Assembly: GCA_040217755.1 (NCBI GenBank)
Contig: JBEHWJ010000004.1
Location: 1-64,000, forward strand
Origin: PHAA01 sp040217755
Lineage (GTDB): Bacteria; Bacillota; Syntrophomonadia; Syntrophomonadales; Syntrophomonadaceae
Direction: 5' to 3'
DNA length: 64,000 bases
The notes beneath the pieces are model-generated. The model saw only the letters and a list, made by a program, of their open reading frames with translations, did no database searches and had not been told where the DNA came from. The translations under genes were made by a program, and so were the position numbers. Shown piece after piece: positions 35,757 through 43,893 of the stretch (position 1 is its first letter; each line of letters opens with the position of its first letter).

Positions 35757-37157
35757 TTGCATAACCTTACGCCGAAACAGATAGTGGAAGAACTGGACAA
35801 ATATATTGTTGGACAGCAGGAAGCCAAGAAAGCGGTCGCTATCGCCTTGCGCAACCGTTACCGGCGCAAACTGCTGGCTCCGGAGCTGAGTGAGGAGATT
35901 TATCCCAAGAACATTATCATGATAGGCTCGACCGGGGTAGGGAAGACTGAGATAGCACGACGGTTGGCCAAACTGGTCAAGGCCCCGTTCATAAAGGTAG
36001 AGGCCAGTAAATTTACCGAAGTCGGTTATGTGGGGCGGGACGTCGATTCCATGATCCGGGATCTGGTAGAGACGGCCTTGCGAATGGTGAAACAGGAAAA
36101 AATGGATAGGGTACGGGAAAAAGGAGCGGCGCTGGCTGAGGAAAGACTTATCGATTACTTGTATCCCCTGCCCGCTAAACGGGCCGCCTACAACAAAAAT
36201 CCCCTGGAATTCCTAATGGGGCAGGTACAGAATAGTCCCCGCGAAGATGAGGATTACCGGCGCCAGGTAAGGGAAGCCGAGAGCCAAAGAGAAATCATCC
36301 GCCGGAAATTGGCCCGGAAGGAACTCGAGGATGAGACAGTCGAGATAGATGTGGAGGAGAGGAACAACTCGTTCATGGAGATCATCTCCGGCTCGGGCGT
36401 AGAGGAGATGGGGGTAAACTTCCAGGACATACTGGGAGGGCTGCTGCCTAAATCGACCAAAAAACGTAGGCTCAAAGTCAAAGAAGCCCGGGAGATCCTC
36501 AGTCATGAGGAGGCGACGCGCCTCATCGATACCGATGAAGCCAACCGCGAGGCTATCCGCCGGGTAGAACAGGACGGATTGGTATTTTTGGATGAGATCG
36601 ACAAGATCGCCAGCAAAGAGGGTTCATATGGCCCTGATGTCTCCCGGGGCGGGGTGCAGCGCGATATATTGCCCATTATCGAAGGTTCCACGGTAATCAC
36701 CAAATACGGGCCGGTCAAGACCGACCATATCCTCTTCATCGCCGCCGGGGCCTTCCATGTCAGTAAACCGTCGGACTTGATTCCGGAACTGCAGGGACGT
36801 TTTCCTATCCGGGTAGAATTAGAAAATCTAAAAAAGGAAGACCTGATCCGGATACTGCGTGAGCCGCATAACTCACTGTTGAAGCAATACACGGCCCTAC
36901 TGGGTACGGAGGGGCTAGACGTGATTTTCGCCGACCAGGCGGTCGAATATATCGCCGAGATAGCCTTCGAAGTCAATGCCCGGACTGAAAATATCGGGGC
37001 TCGTCGGCTGCATACGATCATGGAGAAAGTTTTGGAAGACCTGCTTTTCGAAGCCGCCTACATGAAGGGGCAACAGATAGTCATTGATCGGGACTATGTC
37101 GAGACCAGGCTGAGTAAAATCGTGCAGGATGAGGACCTGAGCCGATACATCCTGTAG
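35757..37157 (+). CDS. hslU: HslU (ClpY) ATPase subunit
   Basis: 466-residue AAA+ unfoldase that feeds substrates to HslV. Seen: IVGQQEAKKAVAIALRNR, Walker A GSTGVGKTE, the pore motif GYVGRD, an intermediate coiled domain (about residues 110-245), Walker B VFLDEIDKIA and GARRLHTIMEKVLED. Start is TTG 35757 with AAAAGGAG eight bases upstream. codY, which follows in Bacillus, is absent; a repeat element and minus-strand metabolic genes come next. Confidence 0.97.
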   Translation: MHNLTPKQIVEELDKYIVGQQEAKKAVAIALRNRYRRKLLAPELSEEIYPKNIIMIGSTGVGKTEIARRLAKLVKAPFIKVEASKFTEVGYVGRDVDSMIRDLVETALRMVKQEKMDRVREKGAALAEERLIDYLYPLPAKRAAYNKNPLEFLMGQVQNSPREDEDYRRQVREAESQREIIRRKLARKELEDETVEIDVEERNNSFMEIISGSGVEEMGVNFQDILGGLLPKSTKKRRLKVKEAREILSHEEATRLIDTDEANREAIRRVEQDGLVFLDEIDKIASKEGSYGPDVSRGGVQRDILPIIEGSTVITKYGPVKTDHILFIAAGAFHVSKPSDLIPELQGRFPIRVELENLKKEDLIRILREPHNSLLKQYTALLGTEGLDVIFADQAVEYIAEIAFEVNARTENIGARRLHTIMEKVLEDLLFEAAYMKGQQIVIDRDYVETRLSKIVQDEDLSRYIL

Positions 37158-37186
37158 TATCAACCACAGCTATGCCATGGAAAACA

Positions 37187-37498
37187 GGGGACCGTCCGAG
37201 ACCACTGAAGAAATCTCTGAAATGTGTCATGCTGAGCGTCTGCGAAGCATCTTGCAGCTGTATAAAGGCCCCTAATAAAGTATTGCCATGAGATCCTTCG
37301 TCGCCTTCGGCTCCTCAGGATGACAAATAAGTGTCACTCTGAACGCAGTGAAGAGTCTATTAACTCCTCAAATAACTTGGTGCCTGTCCCCAAGTTATTC
37401 AGGATGACAAATAAGTGTCACTCTGAACGCAGTGAAGAGTCTATTAACTCCTCAGGATGACAAAATAGGTGCTTTATCAGTGGTCTCGGACCGTTCCC
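37187..37498. mobile_element. MITE-like element with terminal inverted repeats
   Basis: Ends are GGGGACCGTCCGAGACCACTGA (37187-37208) and its imperfect reverse complement (37477-37498); the inner 15 bases pair perfectly. There is no coding content. Inside are three versions of TGTCA-CTGA-CG-GAAG-TCT (from 37225, 37333 and 37417) and an opposite-facing copy near 37291-37324, so the element is full of nested inverted repeats. No clear target duplication flanks it. A non-autonomous element or composite intergenic repeat is the best description. Confidence 0.6.
37315..37454. repeat. 56-base direct repeat, two copies
   Basis: Two identical copies (37315-37370 and 37399-37454) beginning TCAGGATGACAAATAAG flank a 28-base hairpin. 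AATAACTTGG (37371-37380) pairs with CCAAGTTATT (37390-37399) around TGCCTGTCC. A third, truncated copy starts at 37453. It lies within the MITE-like element. Confidence 0.85.
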
Positions 37499-37547
37499 AA
37501 ATGAGTCAGGTTACCGACCACAACCTTAATAATTGCCATCATACCAG

Positions 37548-37580
37548 GAGAGCGCCGCCGTTTAGTCCGGCAGCGCTCTC
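37548..37580. repeat. GC-rich hairpin between convergent genes
   Basis: GAGAGCGC (37548-37555) pairs with GCGCTCTC (37573-37580), with GCCG/CGGC continuing after one mismatch. No T run follows on either strand, so it is at best a weak terminator. The rest of 37499-37697 shows no gene. Confidence 0.6.
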
Positions 37581-37697
37581 AGCTTTACCTGCTGCAGCGA
37601 TTATCATACATAGTTGGGGTATTGGTATTGGTATTTGCTTTGGCTTTAACAGCTTACTGGTGGGCCTGCAATAGAACTGAAGCCGACATCACCGCAT

Positions 37698-38879
37698 CTA
37701 AATAATCCCTTTATCTTTGAACTCCGCAACTTGTTGATCCGAATAGCCTGCTTCCCTGAGAATCTCTTCAGTATCCTGTCCCAGGGCCGGAAAAACCAAC
37801 TTGGCCACCCCGGGCGTCCCCGACATTTTGATCGGGATCCCGGTCAGGGGGATGTCATGTCCCGAACCCTTGAAATCAGGCAGTTTCAGGATCATGTCCC
37901 TAGCCAGCACCTGGGGATGATTGCACATCTCTTCCATGGTCAGGACCGGAGTAAAGCAGATGTCATCGTCGGCATAGAATTCCACCCATTCGTCTCTGGT
38001 TTTGGTCATCATTATAGCCCGGATGTCGGATTGTATGTCCGGTTGAAGGTCGGGGTTCCATTGGGGCTTGATGTATTCCGCCCGGTCCAGCTTGTGGCAG
38101 AACTGGGCCCAGAATTTATCTTCCACTGCTCCCAGGCCGACATGTTTACCGTCTTTGGTCTCGTAAACGTTGTAGCAGGCGTATCCCCCGGTCAGCACCT
38201 CATTACCCATCTCCGGCAATCTGCACCATCCGGCCCACTCGCCCAGCGTATAGGCCAGCAGGCTTATGGAACAATCCAGCATGGCTACGTCGCAAAACTG
38301 GCCTTCCCCGGTCCTTTCACGGCTGGCTAGGGCCAGCAGGATAGCGATGACCGAATAAAGGGTCCCCCCAGCGATATCCGCGATCTGTACCCCCGACATG
38401 GCCGGCCGCCCCTTATAAACTCCGGTCATGCCGGTCACTCCGGCCAGATTAAGATAATTCAGGTCATGGCCGGCGGCATCTTTGAGAGGTCCGGTCCATC
38501 CATACCCGGTTATGGCGCAATAGATGATGCCTTTGTTTACAGCTTTCAAAGCTTCATAATCCCGGCCCATCTTCTTCATAACCCCGGGCCGGACCTGATC
38601 GACGACCACATCGGCTCCCGCCACCAGTCTCTTGAAGATGTCTTTGCCCGCTTGCTGTTTCAGGTCCAGGGTGATACTTTTTTTGTTGCGGTTTACGGTA
38701 GGAAAACGAGTACTCTCCCCCTCGATAACCGGCGTCAAGGTGCGCCCCAGGTCACCTCCCTTGGGATCTTCGATTTTGATGATCTCAGCCCCGAAGTCCG
38801 CCAGTATCTGTGTGCAAAAAGGCCCGGGCAGATATCTGGATAGGTCCAGGACTCTGATTCCTGCCAGTGGCAAACTCAT
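37698..38879 (-). CDS. CaiB/BaiF family protein, alpha-methylacyl-CoA racemase-like
   Basis: 393-residue family III CoA-transferase/racemase fold protein. It begins PLAGIRVLDLSRYLPGPFC and contains AGHDLNYLNLAG and ADIAGG. H138 and D168 match the spacing of the catalytic His126/Asp156 pair of alpha-methylacyl-CoA racemase. D168 also aligns with the CoA-transferase nucleophile, so either activity is possible. ATG 38879 is chosen because GGAGGG lies just upstream; the frame opens earlier, through a terminator hairpin. It is last in the minus-strand island, beyond that hairpin, so it may be expressed separately. It might epimerise branched 2-methylacyl-CoAs or transfer CoA. Confidence 0.85.
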   Translation of the reverse strand: MSLPLAGIRVLDLSRYLPGPFCTQILADFGAEIIKIEDPKGGDLGRTLTPVIEGESTRFPTVNRNKKSITLDLKQQAGKDIFKRLVAGADVVVDQVRPGVMKKMGRDYEALKAVNKGIIYCAITGYGWTGPLKDAAGHDLNYLNLAGVTGMTGVYKGRPAMSGVQIADIAGGTLYSVIAILLALASRERTGEGQFCDVAMLDCSISLLAYTLGEWAGWCRLPEMGNEVLTGGYACYNVYETKDGKHVGLGAVEDKFWAQFCHKLDRAEYIKPQWNPDLQPDIQSDIRAIMMTKTRDEWVEFYADDDICFTPVLTMEEMCNHPQVLARDMILKLPDFKGSGHDIPLTGIPIKMSGTPGVAKLVFPALGQDTEEILREAGYSDQQVAEFKDKGII

Positions 38880-38963
38880 AGACTCCCTCCGTTCGACTAT
38901 TGGTTTGGGCGAGGAATCCCGGATCTTCTTGGTTGACTCTTTAGAAGTGTCCTTAATTCCTCT

Positions 38964-38994
38964 AATAAAAAAGCCCTGGCAAGAATGCCAGGGC
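38964..38994 (-). terminator. Intrinsic terminator of the beta-oxidation operon
   Basis: On the minus strand GCCCTGGCA and TGCCAGGGC form a perfect nine-base stem (38973-38994) around TTCT, followed by TTTTTTATT. It separates the CoA-transferase genes from the CaiB/BaiF gene. Confidence 0.88.
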
Positions 38995-39098
38995 ATATTA
39001 GAAGGGGAGGTGTTACCCAAAATCAGTTTGGTGCTGGCACACAGGTAACAAACCTGTTTTCGCTATGCCGTTCATTCTACCGTAAACATGAGTGCTAA

Positions 39099-39902
39099 CT
39101 AAGGCAGGAATATTCCTTCCTTGTCGACCACTTTGTAAAGCAGTTCGATCTCTTCCACTGTCGGCTTCTCGGTTACCCCTGTACAACGGGAGATGTTGAG
39201 GTCGAATTCACAATTGTCCTTGACCTGCTCGGGAGTTAATCCAGGATGGACTGTATCAAGGTACATTAATCCATTTTCATCGAAGCGGAAGACTCCCATA
39301 TTGGTTATGACCGCAGAAGGTCCGCCATTGAAGAATTTGCCGTACACTTCCTTCTTGGGTTTCATCTCTCCGGAGGGCCAGTCCGGAATGACCCACCCCG
39401 GGGAAGTGATGTAGTCGACTTTATCCTTAAAGCGACGTTTCTCCTGCACCATTATAAACACGGTTCTCCGGGCAAATGAGTTGATGTCCGGATTACCGCC
39501 GCTGCCGGTGAAACGCTTTTTGGGAGCGGCGTAATCTCCCACTACGGTAGTGTTAACGTTTCCGTACTTGTCGATTTCAGCGCCTCCCAGGAAGGCCAGA
39601 TCTACGTATCCGTTATGGAGCTGTCCGTAGAATGCTTCGGTCAAACCGGCGGCAACTGAGGATTGGGTGGCACAACGCGCATCACCCACCGAAGTGGGCA
39701 GGTCTTTGGGTCTGCCGTCGATGCTGCCGGCTTCATAAATGCATACTGCATTGGGGGCGTTGGTGATCTGGGCCAGCGCGATGGCCAGCATGGGCAGACC
39801 GGTGCCGGCGAAAACGATATCACCGTCTTGAACTTCCCGGGCCGCCGCAACGGCTAATAGATCAGCGCCTTTGTAGTTTTCTGCATAATTTTTTGCAGTC
39901 AT
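39099..39902 (-). CDS. CoA-transferase subunit B, glutaconate-transferase family
   Basis: 267-residue beta subunit of a family I CoA-transferase. It matches glutaconate CoA-transferase B well: FAGTGLPMLAIALA, LGGAEIDKYGNVNTTVVGDY, RFTGSGG, EKRRFKDKVDYITSPGW. The Glu in VCIYEAGSID (E57) aligns with catalytic Glu54 of GctB, so it should be active, unlike the IpdAB hydratase relatives that lack it. Its ATG follows the stop of subunit A directly. In a butyrate oxidiser the likely role is moving CoA from acetyl-CoA to butyrate or another acid; the substrate is inferred. Confidence 0.9.
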   Translation of the reverse strand: MTAKNYAENYKGADLLAVAAAREVQDGDIVFAGTGLPMLAIALAQITNAPNAVCIYEAGSIDGRPKDLPTSVGDARCATQSSVAAGLTEAFYGQLHNGYVDLAFLGGAEIDKYGNVNTTVVGDYAAPKKRFTGSGGNPDINSFARRTVFIMVQEKRRFKDKVDYITSPGWVIPDWPSGEMKPKKEVYGKFFNGGPSAVITNMGVFRFDENGLMYLDTVHPGLTPEQVKDNCEFDLNISRCTGVTEKPTVEEIELLYKVVDKEGIFLP

Positions 39903-40880
39903 CTATCTCGTCCCCCTTTTCACAGTAGTCGAATAGCCCATGACGCTGTTGGCTTTTAGTTTAAGGAGTCGGTTGGCACCAAGTTTCTCCAGGTATCCAT
40001 CAAAGCCATCCACTCCAAAGATCCATTCATCCGCCCACTTTTTATAAGCATCGGCGCTCTTGGAGGCCTGGTAGAAAGCCCTGATGAAATCTGCATCGAC
40101 GTCATAAAAGAACTGGGAACCGGTGGGATGGGCCCCAAAGGGTTGTTCGATTACGTAATCGATCGCGTATCCGGGGGCGATATTGGCGGCCGGGTCATCT
40201 CTCAAGTAGCTGTCCGGGACGATCTCCTCGGCGATGACGATCACCTTTTTGGCAGCCTTGATGACTTCCAGATCCACATACGTTTGGGCCAGAACCCTGA
40301 CCGTACCTTCATCTCCGACCTGCTGGGCGTATACAATGGCCCAATCGGCATTCGCGGCCGGCATCAGCAGAATTTTGCCCATATCATACATGGGATCCTG
40401 GATTGTATCGTATTTCTTCAAGGGTATTTTGGGATTGGAGCCATCCCGCAGTCCGGCTTTGCCAAGCATATCAAACTTGGGGTTCAGTATATCGGTTCCC
40501 ATTGACAAAGCTGTCGGGAAGAAGGGAAGACCATAGGCACCGGCCAGCAACCGGGCAACACATTGGGCATGGGAATAATCTTCAACAATCATGGTTCCTT
40601 CAACCTGTCCACGAGCCACGGCTTCGCCCAGTTTACCATACAGCTCGTGTCCTACCCAGCAGGACTCCCAGATTTTCACGCAGCCCGCCCCTGCCAGCAC
40701 CTCAGTATGGGTACCGCCGTTGACTTCAAACAGGTGCAGATCCTTTTTACCCTGGCGCACCAATTCATAGATAAGGGCCATCGGGCGGCGCCAAATCGTG
40801 AAGCCGCTGAATGACAGCATGTCGCCGTCTTTGATCAGACCAGCAGCTTCTTTGAGGGTTGTCTTGTTAATCTTTCCCAT
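39903..40880 (-). CDS. CoA-transferase subunit A, glutaconate-transferase family
   Basis: 325-residue alpha subunit paired with the downstream B subunit. Features: a GctA-like opening (AAGLIKDGDMLSFSGFTIWRRPMALIYEL), LPFFPTALSMGTD, and QQVGDEGTVRVLAQTYVD with a following VIVIAEEIV strand. GGAGG is eight bases before ATG 40880. It follows the acyl-CoA dehydrogenase gene after 131 bases containing no recognisable promoter or terminator, so it is probably part of the same operon. Confidence 0.9.
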   Translation of the reverse strand: MGKINKTTLKEAAGLIKDGDMLSFSGFTIWRRPMALIYELVRQGKKDLHLFEVNGGTHTEVLAGAGCVKIWESCWVGHELYGKLGEAVARGQVEGTMIVEDYSHAQCVARLLAGAYGLPFFPTALSMGTDILNPKFDMLGKAGLRDGSNPKIPLKKYDTIQDPMYDMGKILLMPAANADWAIVYAQQVGDEGTVRVLAQTYVDLEVIKAAKKVIVIAEEIVPDSYLRDDPAANIAPGYAIDYVIEQPFGAHPTGSQFFYDVDADFIRAFYQASKSADAYKKWADEWIFGVDGFDGYLEKLGANRLLKLKANSVMGYSTTVKRGTR

Positions 40881-41011
40881 TGATCTACCTCCTCTATTAT
40901 TTTGGGGGTCTACCTAAGCCAGTGACGGAACTAAACACTATACCTCGTTGGACTTCGTCTTGGACTCGATCTCCCTGGCATGAATGCCGGCACGAAATTG
41001 CTACAATCCGA

Positions 41012-42160
41012 CTACCATCTGCCGATTACTTCACGGCCGATGATCATCCTCTGGATCTGGTTGGAACCTTCGTAAATCTGGGTAATCTTGCAGTCTCTCA
41101 TCATCCGTTCCACCGGGAATTCACTGCAGTAGCCATAGCCGCCCATCAACTGCACACAGTTAGTACAGACTTCCATGGCGGTATCGGTAGCGAATTTCTT
41201 GGCCATGGATGCCTCTTTGTTGTGAGGCAGTTTATTGTCCTTGAGCCAGGCAGCCCGGTAAATCAAGAGCTGTGCTGCATCCAGAGCGGTTGCCATATCG
41301 GCTACCATGAACTGCACCCCCTGATTGGCTGCCAGCGGTTTACCGAAAGCCATCCGTTCCTTGATATACTGATTGGTGAACTCCAGAGCCCCTTCGCCGA
41401 TGCCTAATCCCTGGGCGGCTATGGTGATCCGTCCACCGGCAAGTAAGCCCATGGCTACCTGGAATCCATCGTTTTGTACACCCAGCATATTCTCTTTAGG
41501 AACTTTGACGTTTTCGAAATAGAGTTCCACCGTGGGAGACCCGTTCATACCCATCTTCTCGACCGCTTTGCTCATGGTAAAACCTGGCGAGTCCTTTTCG
41601 ATCTGTAAGCAGGTGATACCTTTACCTGATCCCTGGGTGGGGTCGGTCTTGACAAAGGTGCAATAAGTGGTGGCAATACCACCGTTGGTTATAAATATCT
41701 TGCTGCCGTTGATGATAAAGTGGTCGCCTTTGTCTTCCGCCTTGCATTTAATCGCGGCAGCGTCTGAACCGGCGTTGGGTTCGGTCAGGGCATAAGCCCC
41801 AACTATTTCCCCAGTAGCCAGGGCTTTAAGGTATTTTTCCTTAACCCGCTGTCCGCCATAGAGCCAGGTGCTCATGCAGCCCAGCCCGGTGTGAACGCTC
41901 ATAATAACTCCGGTAGAGGCGCAGCATTTGGATATCTCTTCGATGAAAATAGCAAAATCAAGATAACTGGCTCCGGCTCCTCCCCACTCTTCCGGAATCG
42001 GCAGGCCGGTTAAACCCAGGTCGGCCATCTTTTTGAAGGTTACCATTGGGAAGGTATGGGTTTTATCGGTTTCAGCTGCTATAGGTTCAATCTCGTTCTT
42101 GGCGAACTTTCTGAACATATCTCTCATCATTGATGACTCTTCATTTAATCCAAAATCCAT
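41012..42160 (-). CDS. bcd: Short-chain acyl-CoA dehydrogenase (butyryl-CoA type)
   Basis: 382-residue FAD flavoprotein oxidising acyl-CoA to trans-2-enoyl-CoA and passing electrons to electron-transfer flavoprotein. Seen: ALTEPNAGSDAAAI, KIFITNGG, ERMAFGKPLAANQGVQF, QLMGGYGYCSEFPVERMMRD, and the catalytic base E364 in ITQIYEGSNQIQRM, where short-chain enzymes have it. GAAGGAG precedes the ATG. No etfAB genes are nearby, so electrons must leave through products encoded elsewhere. Butyryl-CoA is the likely substrate from its neighbours. Confidence 0.93.
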   Translation of the reverse strand: MDFGLNEESSMMRDMFRKFAKNEIEPIAAETDKTHTFPMVTFKKMADLGLTGLPIPEEWGGAGASYLDFAIFIEEISKCCASTGVIMSVHTGLGCMSTWLYGGQRVKEKYLKALATGEIVGAYALTEPNAGSDAAAIKCKAEDKGDHFIINGSKIFITNGGIATTYCTFVKTDPTQGSGKGITCLQIEKDSPGFTMSKAVEKMGMNGSPTVELYFENVKVPKENMLGVQNDGFQVAMGLLAGGRITIAAQGLGIGEGALEFTNQYIKERMAFGKPLAANQGVQFMVADMATALDAAQLLIYRAAWLKDNKLPHNKEASMAKKFATDTAMEVCTNCVQLMGGYGYCSEFPVERMMRDCKITQIYEGSNQIQRMIIGREVIGRW

Positions 42161-42177
42161 TCAGTTCAACTCCTTCT

Positions 42178-42960
42178 CTATTTACCTGTAAATTGAGCCT
42201 TCCTCTTTTCCACGAAAGCTCCCATGCCTTCCTTCTGGTCGGCAGTGGCGAAACAAATACCAAATAAGTCGGCTTCAATGGTCATTGACCGGTCGATATC
42301 GGTCTGCATACCTTCATTGACCGCCACCTTGCAGAAGCGCACCGCCGCTTGCCCGCGGGAAGCGATCCGTTTGGCCAGTTTCATAACATAGTCCATCAGC
42401 ATGTCAGCCTCCACCACGGTATTAACCAGTCCTATCCGCAAGGCTTCATCCGCTTCAATGGTGTCACCGCTGTACAGCAGTTGTTTAGCCATGCCGGTCC
42501 CGACGATCCGGGGTAAACGCTGGGTGCCGCCAAAACCGGGGGTCACTCCTAAACCGACTTCGGGCTGACCGAATTTGCTCTTATCCGAACAAATCCTGAA
42601 ATCGCAGGACATGGCCAGTTCGCAGCCTCCGCCCAGACAAAAACCATTGACGGCGGCAATAACAGGTTTCTCAATCGATTCAATTAATCTGAATACACTT
42701 TGACCCAGGAGCCCGAACTCCCTGCCTTGCATAGCATTGATATCCAGCATGTAGGTTATGTCCGCCCCGGCGACAAATGATTTGTCCCCGGCGCCTTTGA
42801 TTATCATCACCGCAGCCTCGGGGTCATCCCGGAATACTTCGGTTGCCGCTTTGATGTCCAACAAAGTGTCTTTGTTGAGGGCGTTCAGCGCCTTGGGACG
42901 GTTGATTGTCAATATATCGACATTGTCGATTTTATCAAGCAACACATTGGCGAATTCCAT
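42178..42960 (-). CDS. crt: Enoyl-CoA hydratase (crotonase)
   Basis: 260-residue crotonase hydrating crotonyl-CoA to 3-hydroxybutyryl-CoA. It has the oxyanion-hole block KSFVAGADITYM, the first catalytic Glu in GFCLGGGCELAMSCDF and the second in GQPEVGLGVTPGFGGTQRL. ATG 42960 is chosen because the protein then starts MEFANVLLDK, the normal family N-terminus, with GGGGGG seven bases upstream. The frame opens farther up, inside the dehydrogenase gene. It lies 31 bases after hbd and 17 before bcd. Confidence 0.95.
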   Translation of the reverse strand: MEFANVLLDKIDNVDILTINRPKALNALNKDTLLDIKAATEVFRDDPEAAVMIIKGAGDKSFVAGADITYMLDINAMQGREFGLLGQSVFRLIESIEKPVIAAVNGFCLGGGCELAMSCDFRICSDKSKFGQPEVGLGVTPGFGGTQRLPRIVGTGMAKQLLYSGDTIEADEALRIGLVNTVVEADMLMDYVMKLAKRIASRGQAAVRFCKVAVNEGMQTDIDRSMTIEADLFGICFATADQKEGMGAFVEKRKAQFTGK

Positions 42961-42991
42961 TACTCGGCCCCCCTTGCTGAATAAGATACAG

Positions 42992-43846
42992 CTATTTGCT
43001 GTAGTCGTAGATCCCCTTGCCCACTTTACGTCCCAGCCAGCCGGCCTGGACATATTGTCTCAGAAGTGGAGAGGGACGATATTTAGGATCGCCGTAGCCC
43101 TGATACATAACATTGAGGATAGCCAGGATGGTATCAAGCCCAATCAGGTCGGCCAGGGCGCATGGTCCCATGGGATGGTTCATGCCGAGTTTCATGATGT
43201 TATCGATGTTTTCGGCCGGAGCAACACCTTCATAAAGTTCCCATAGGGCTTCATTGATCATTACTTGCAGCACCCGGTTAGAAACGAATCCAGGTACGTC
43301 TTTGCACCATACCGGGGTCTTGCCCATCTTGATGGAGGCTTCTTCAATGGTGGCATACACCTCATCGGTGGTGGCCAAGCCGCGGATGACCTCGACCAGT
43401 TTCATGACCGGTACCGGGTTCATGAAATGCATACCGATTACCTGGGCCGGCCGCTTGGTGCAGGCCGCAATCTGGGTAATCGGGAGGGAAGAAGTGTTGC
43501 TGGCCAGGATGGCATGAGGAGGAGCGATCCGATCCAGTTCCTCGAACACTTTTTTCTTGATTTCGAAGTTCTCAACGATGGCTTCCACGACGAGATCGCA
43601 ATCAGCAGCATCTTCAAGGCTCACGGAAGGTTTGATTCTGCCAAAGACGGCATCCGCATCTTCCTGGGTCCGTTTGCCCTTCTCAACGTCACGGGCCAAA
43701 TTCTTTTTGATTAAAGCCATGCCTTTGTTCACCAGTTCCATGTTGATATCATATTGGACGGTATCAAATCCGGCCTGGGCTGATACCTGGGCAATTCCGC
43801 CGCCCATTTGGCCGGCGCCGATTACCATGACTTTCTTGATTTCCAT
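42992..43846 (-). CDS. hbd: 3-hydroxybutyryl-CoA dehydrogenase
   Basis: 284-residue NAD(P)-dependent enzyme oxidising 3-hydroxybutyryl-CoA to acetoacetyl-CoA. Rossmann loop VMVIGAGQMGGGIAQVSAQ at the N-terminus; catalytic His in QVIGMHFMNPVPVMKLVE; C-terminal domain with DVPGFVSNRVLQVMINEA and MNHPMGPCALADLIGLD. GGAGG precedes the ATG. It lies 47 bases after the thiolase gene in the same transcript. Confidence 0.95.
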   Translation of the reverse strand: MEIKKVMVIGAGQMGGGIAQVSAQAGFDTVQYDINMELVNKGMALIKKNLARDVEKGKRTQEDADAVFGRIKPSVSLEDAADCDLVVEAIVENFEIKKKVFEELDRIAPPHAILASNTSSLPITQIAACTKRPAQVIGMHFMNPVPVMKLVEVIRGLATTDEVYATIEEASIKMGKTPVWCKDVPGFVSNRVLQVMINEALWELYEGVAPAENIDNIMKLGMNHPMGPCALADLIGLDTILAILNVMYQGYGDPKYRPSPLLRQYVQAGWLGRKVGKGIYDYSK

Positions 43847-43893
43847 ATATTCTTACCTCCTGCATATATAATGGATTAATCGTGTGAAAAACT

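Noticed and set aside
37315..37454. Possible minimal CRISPR (56-base repeat, 28-base spacer)
   Set aside because: Only two full copies, the repeat is too long, the spacer is itself a hairpin, and no cas genes are present; it belongs to the MITE-like element.
37432..37674. 80-codon plus-strand open frame
   Set aside because: It starts inside a non-coding repeat and covers a hairpin; no family resemblance.
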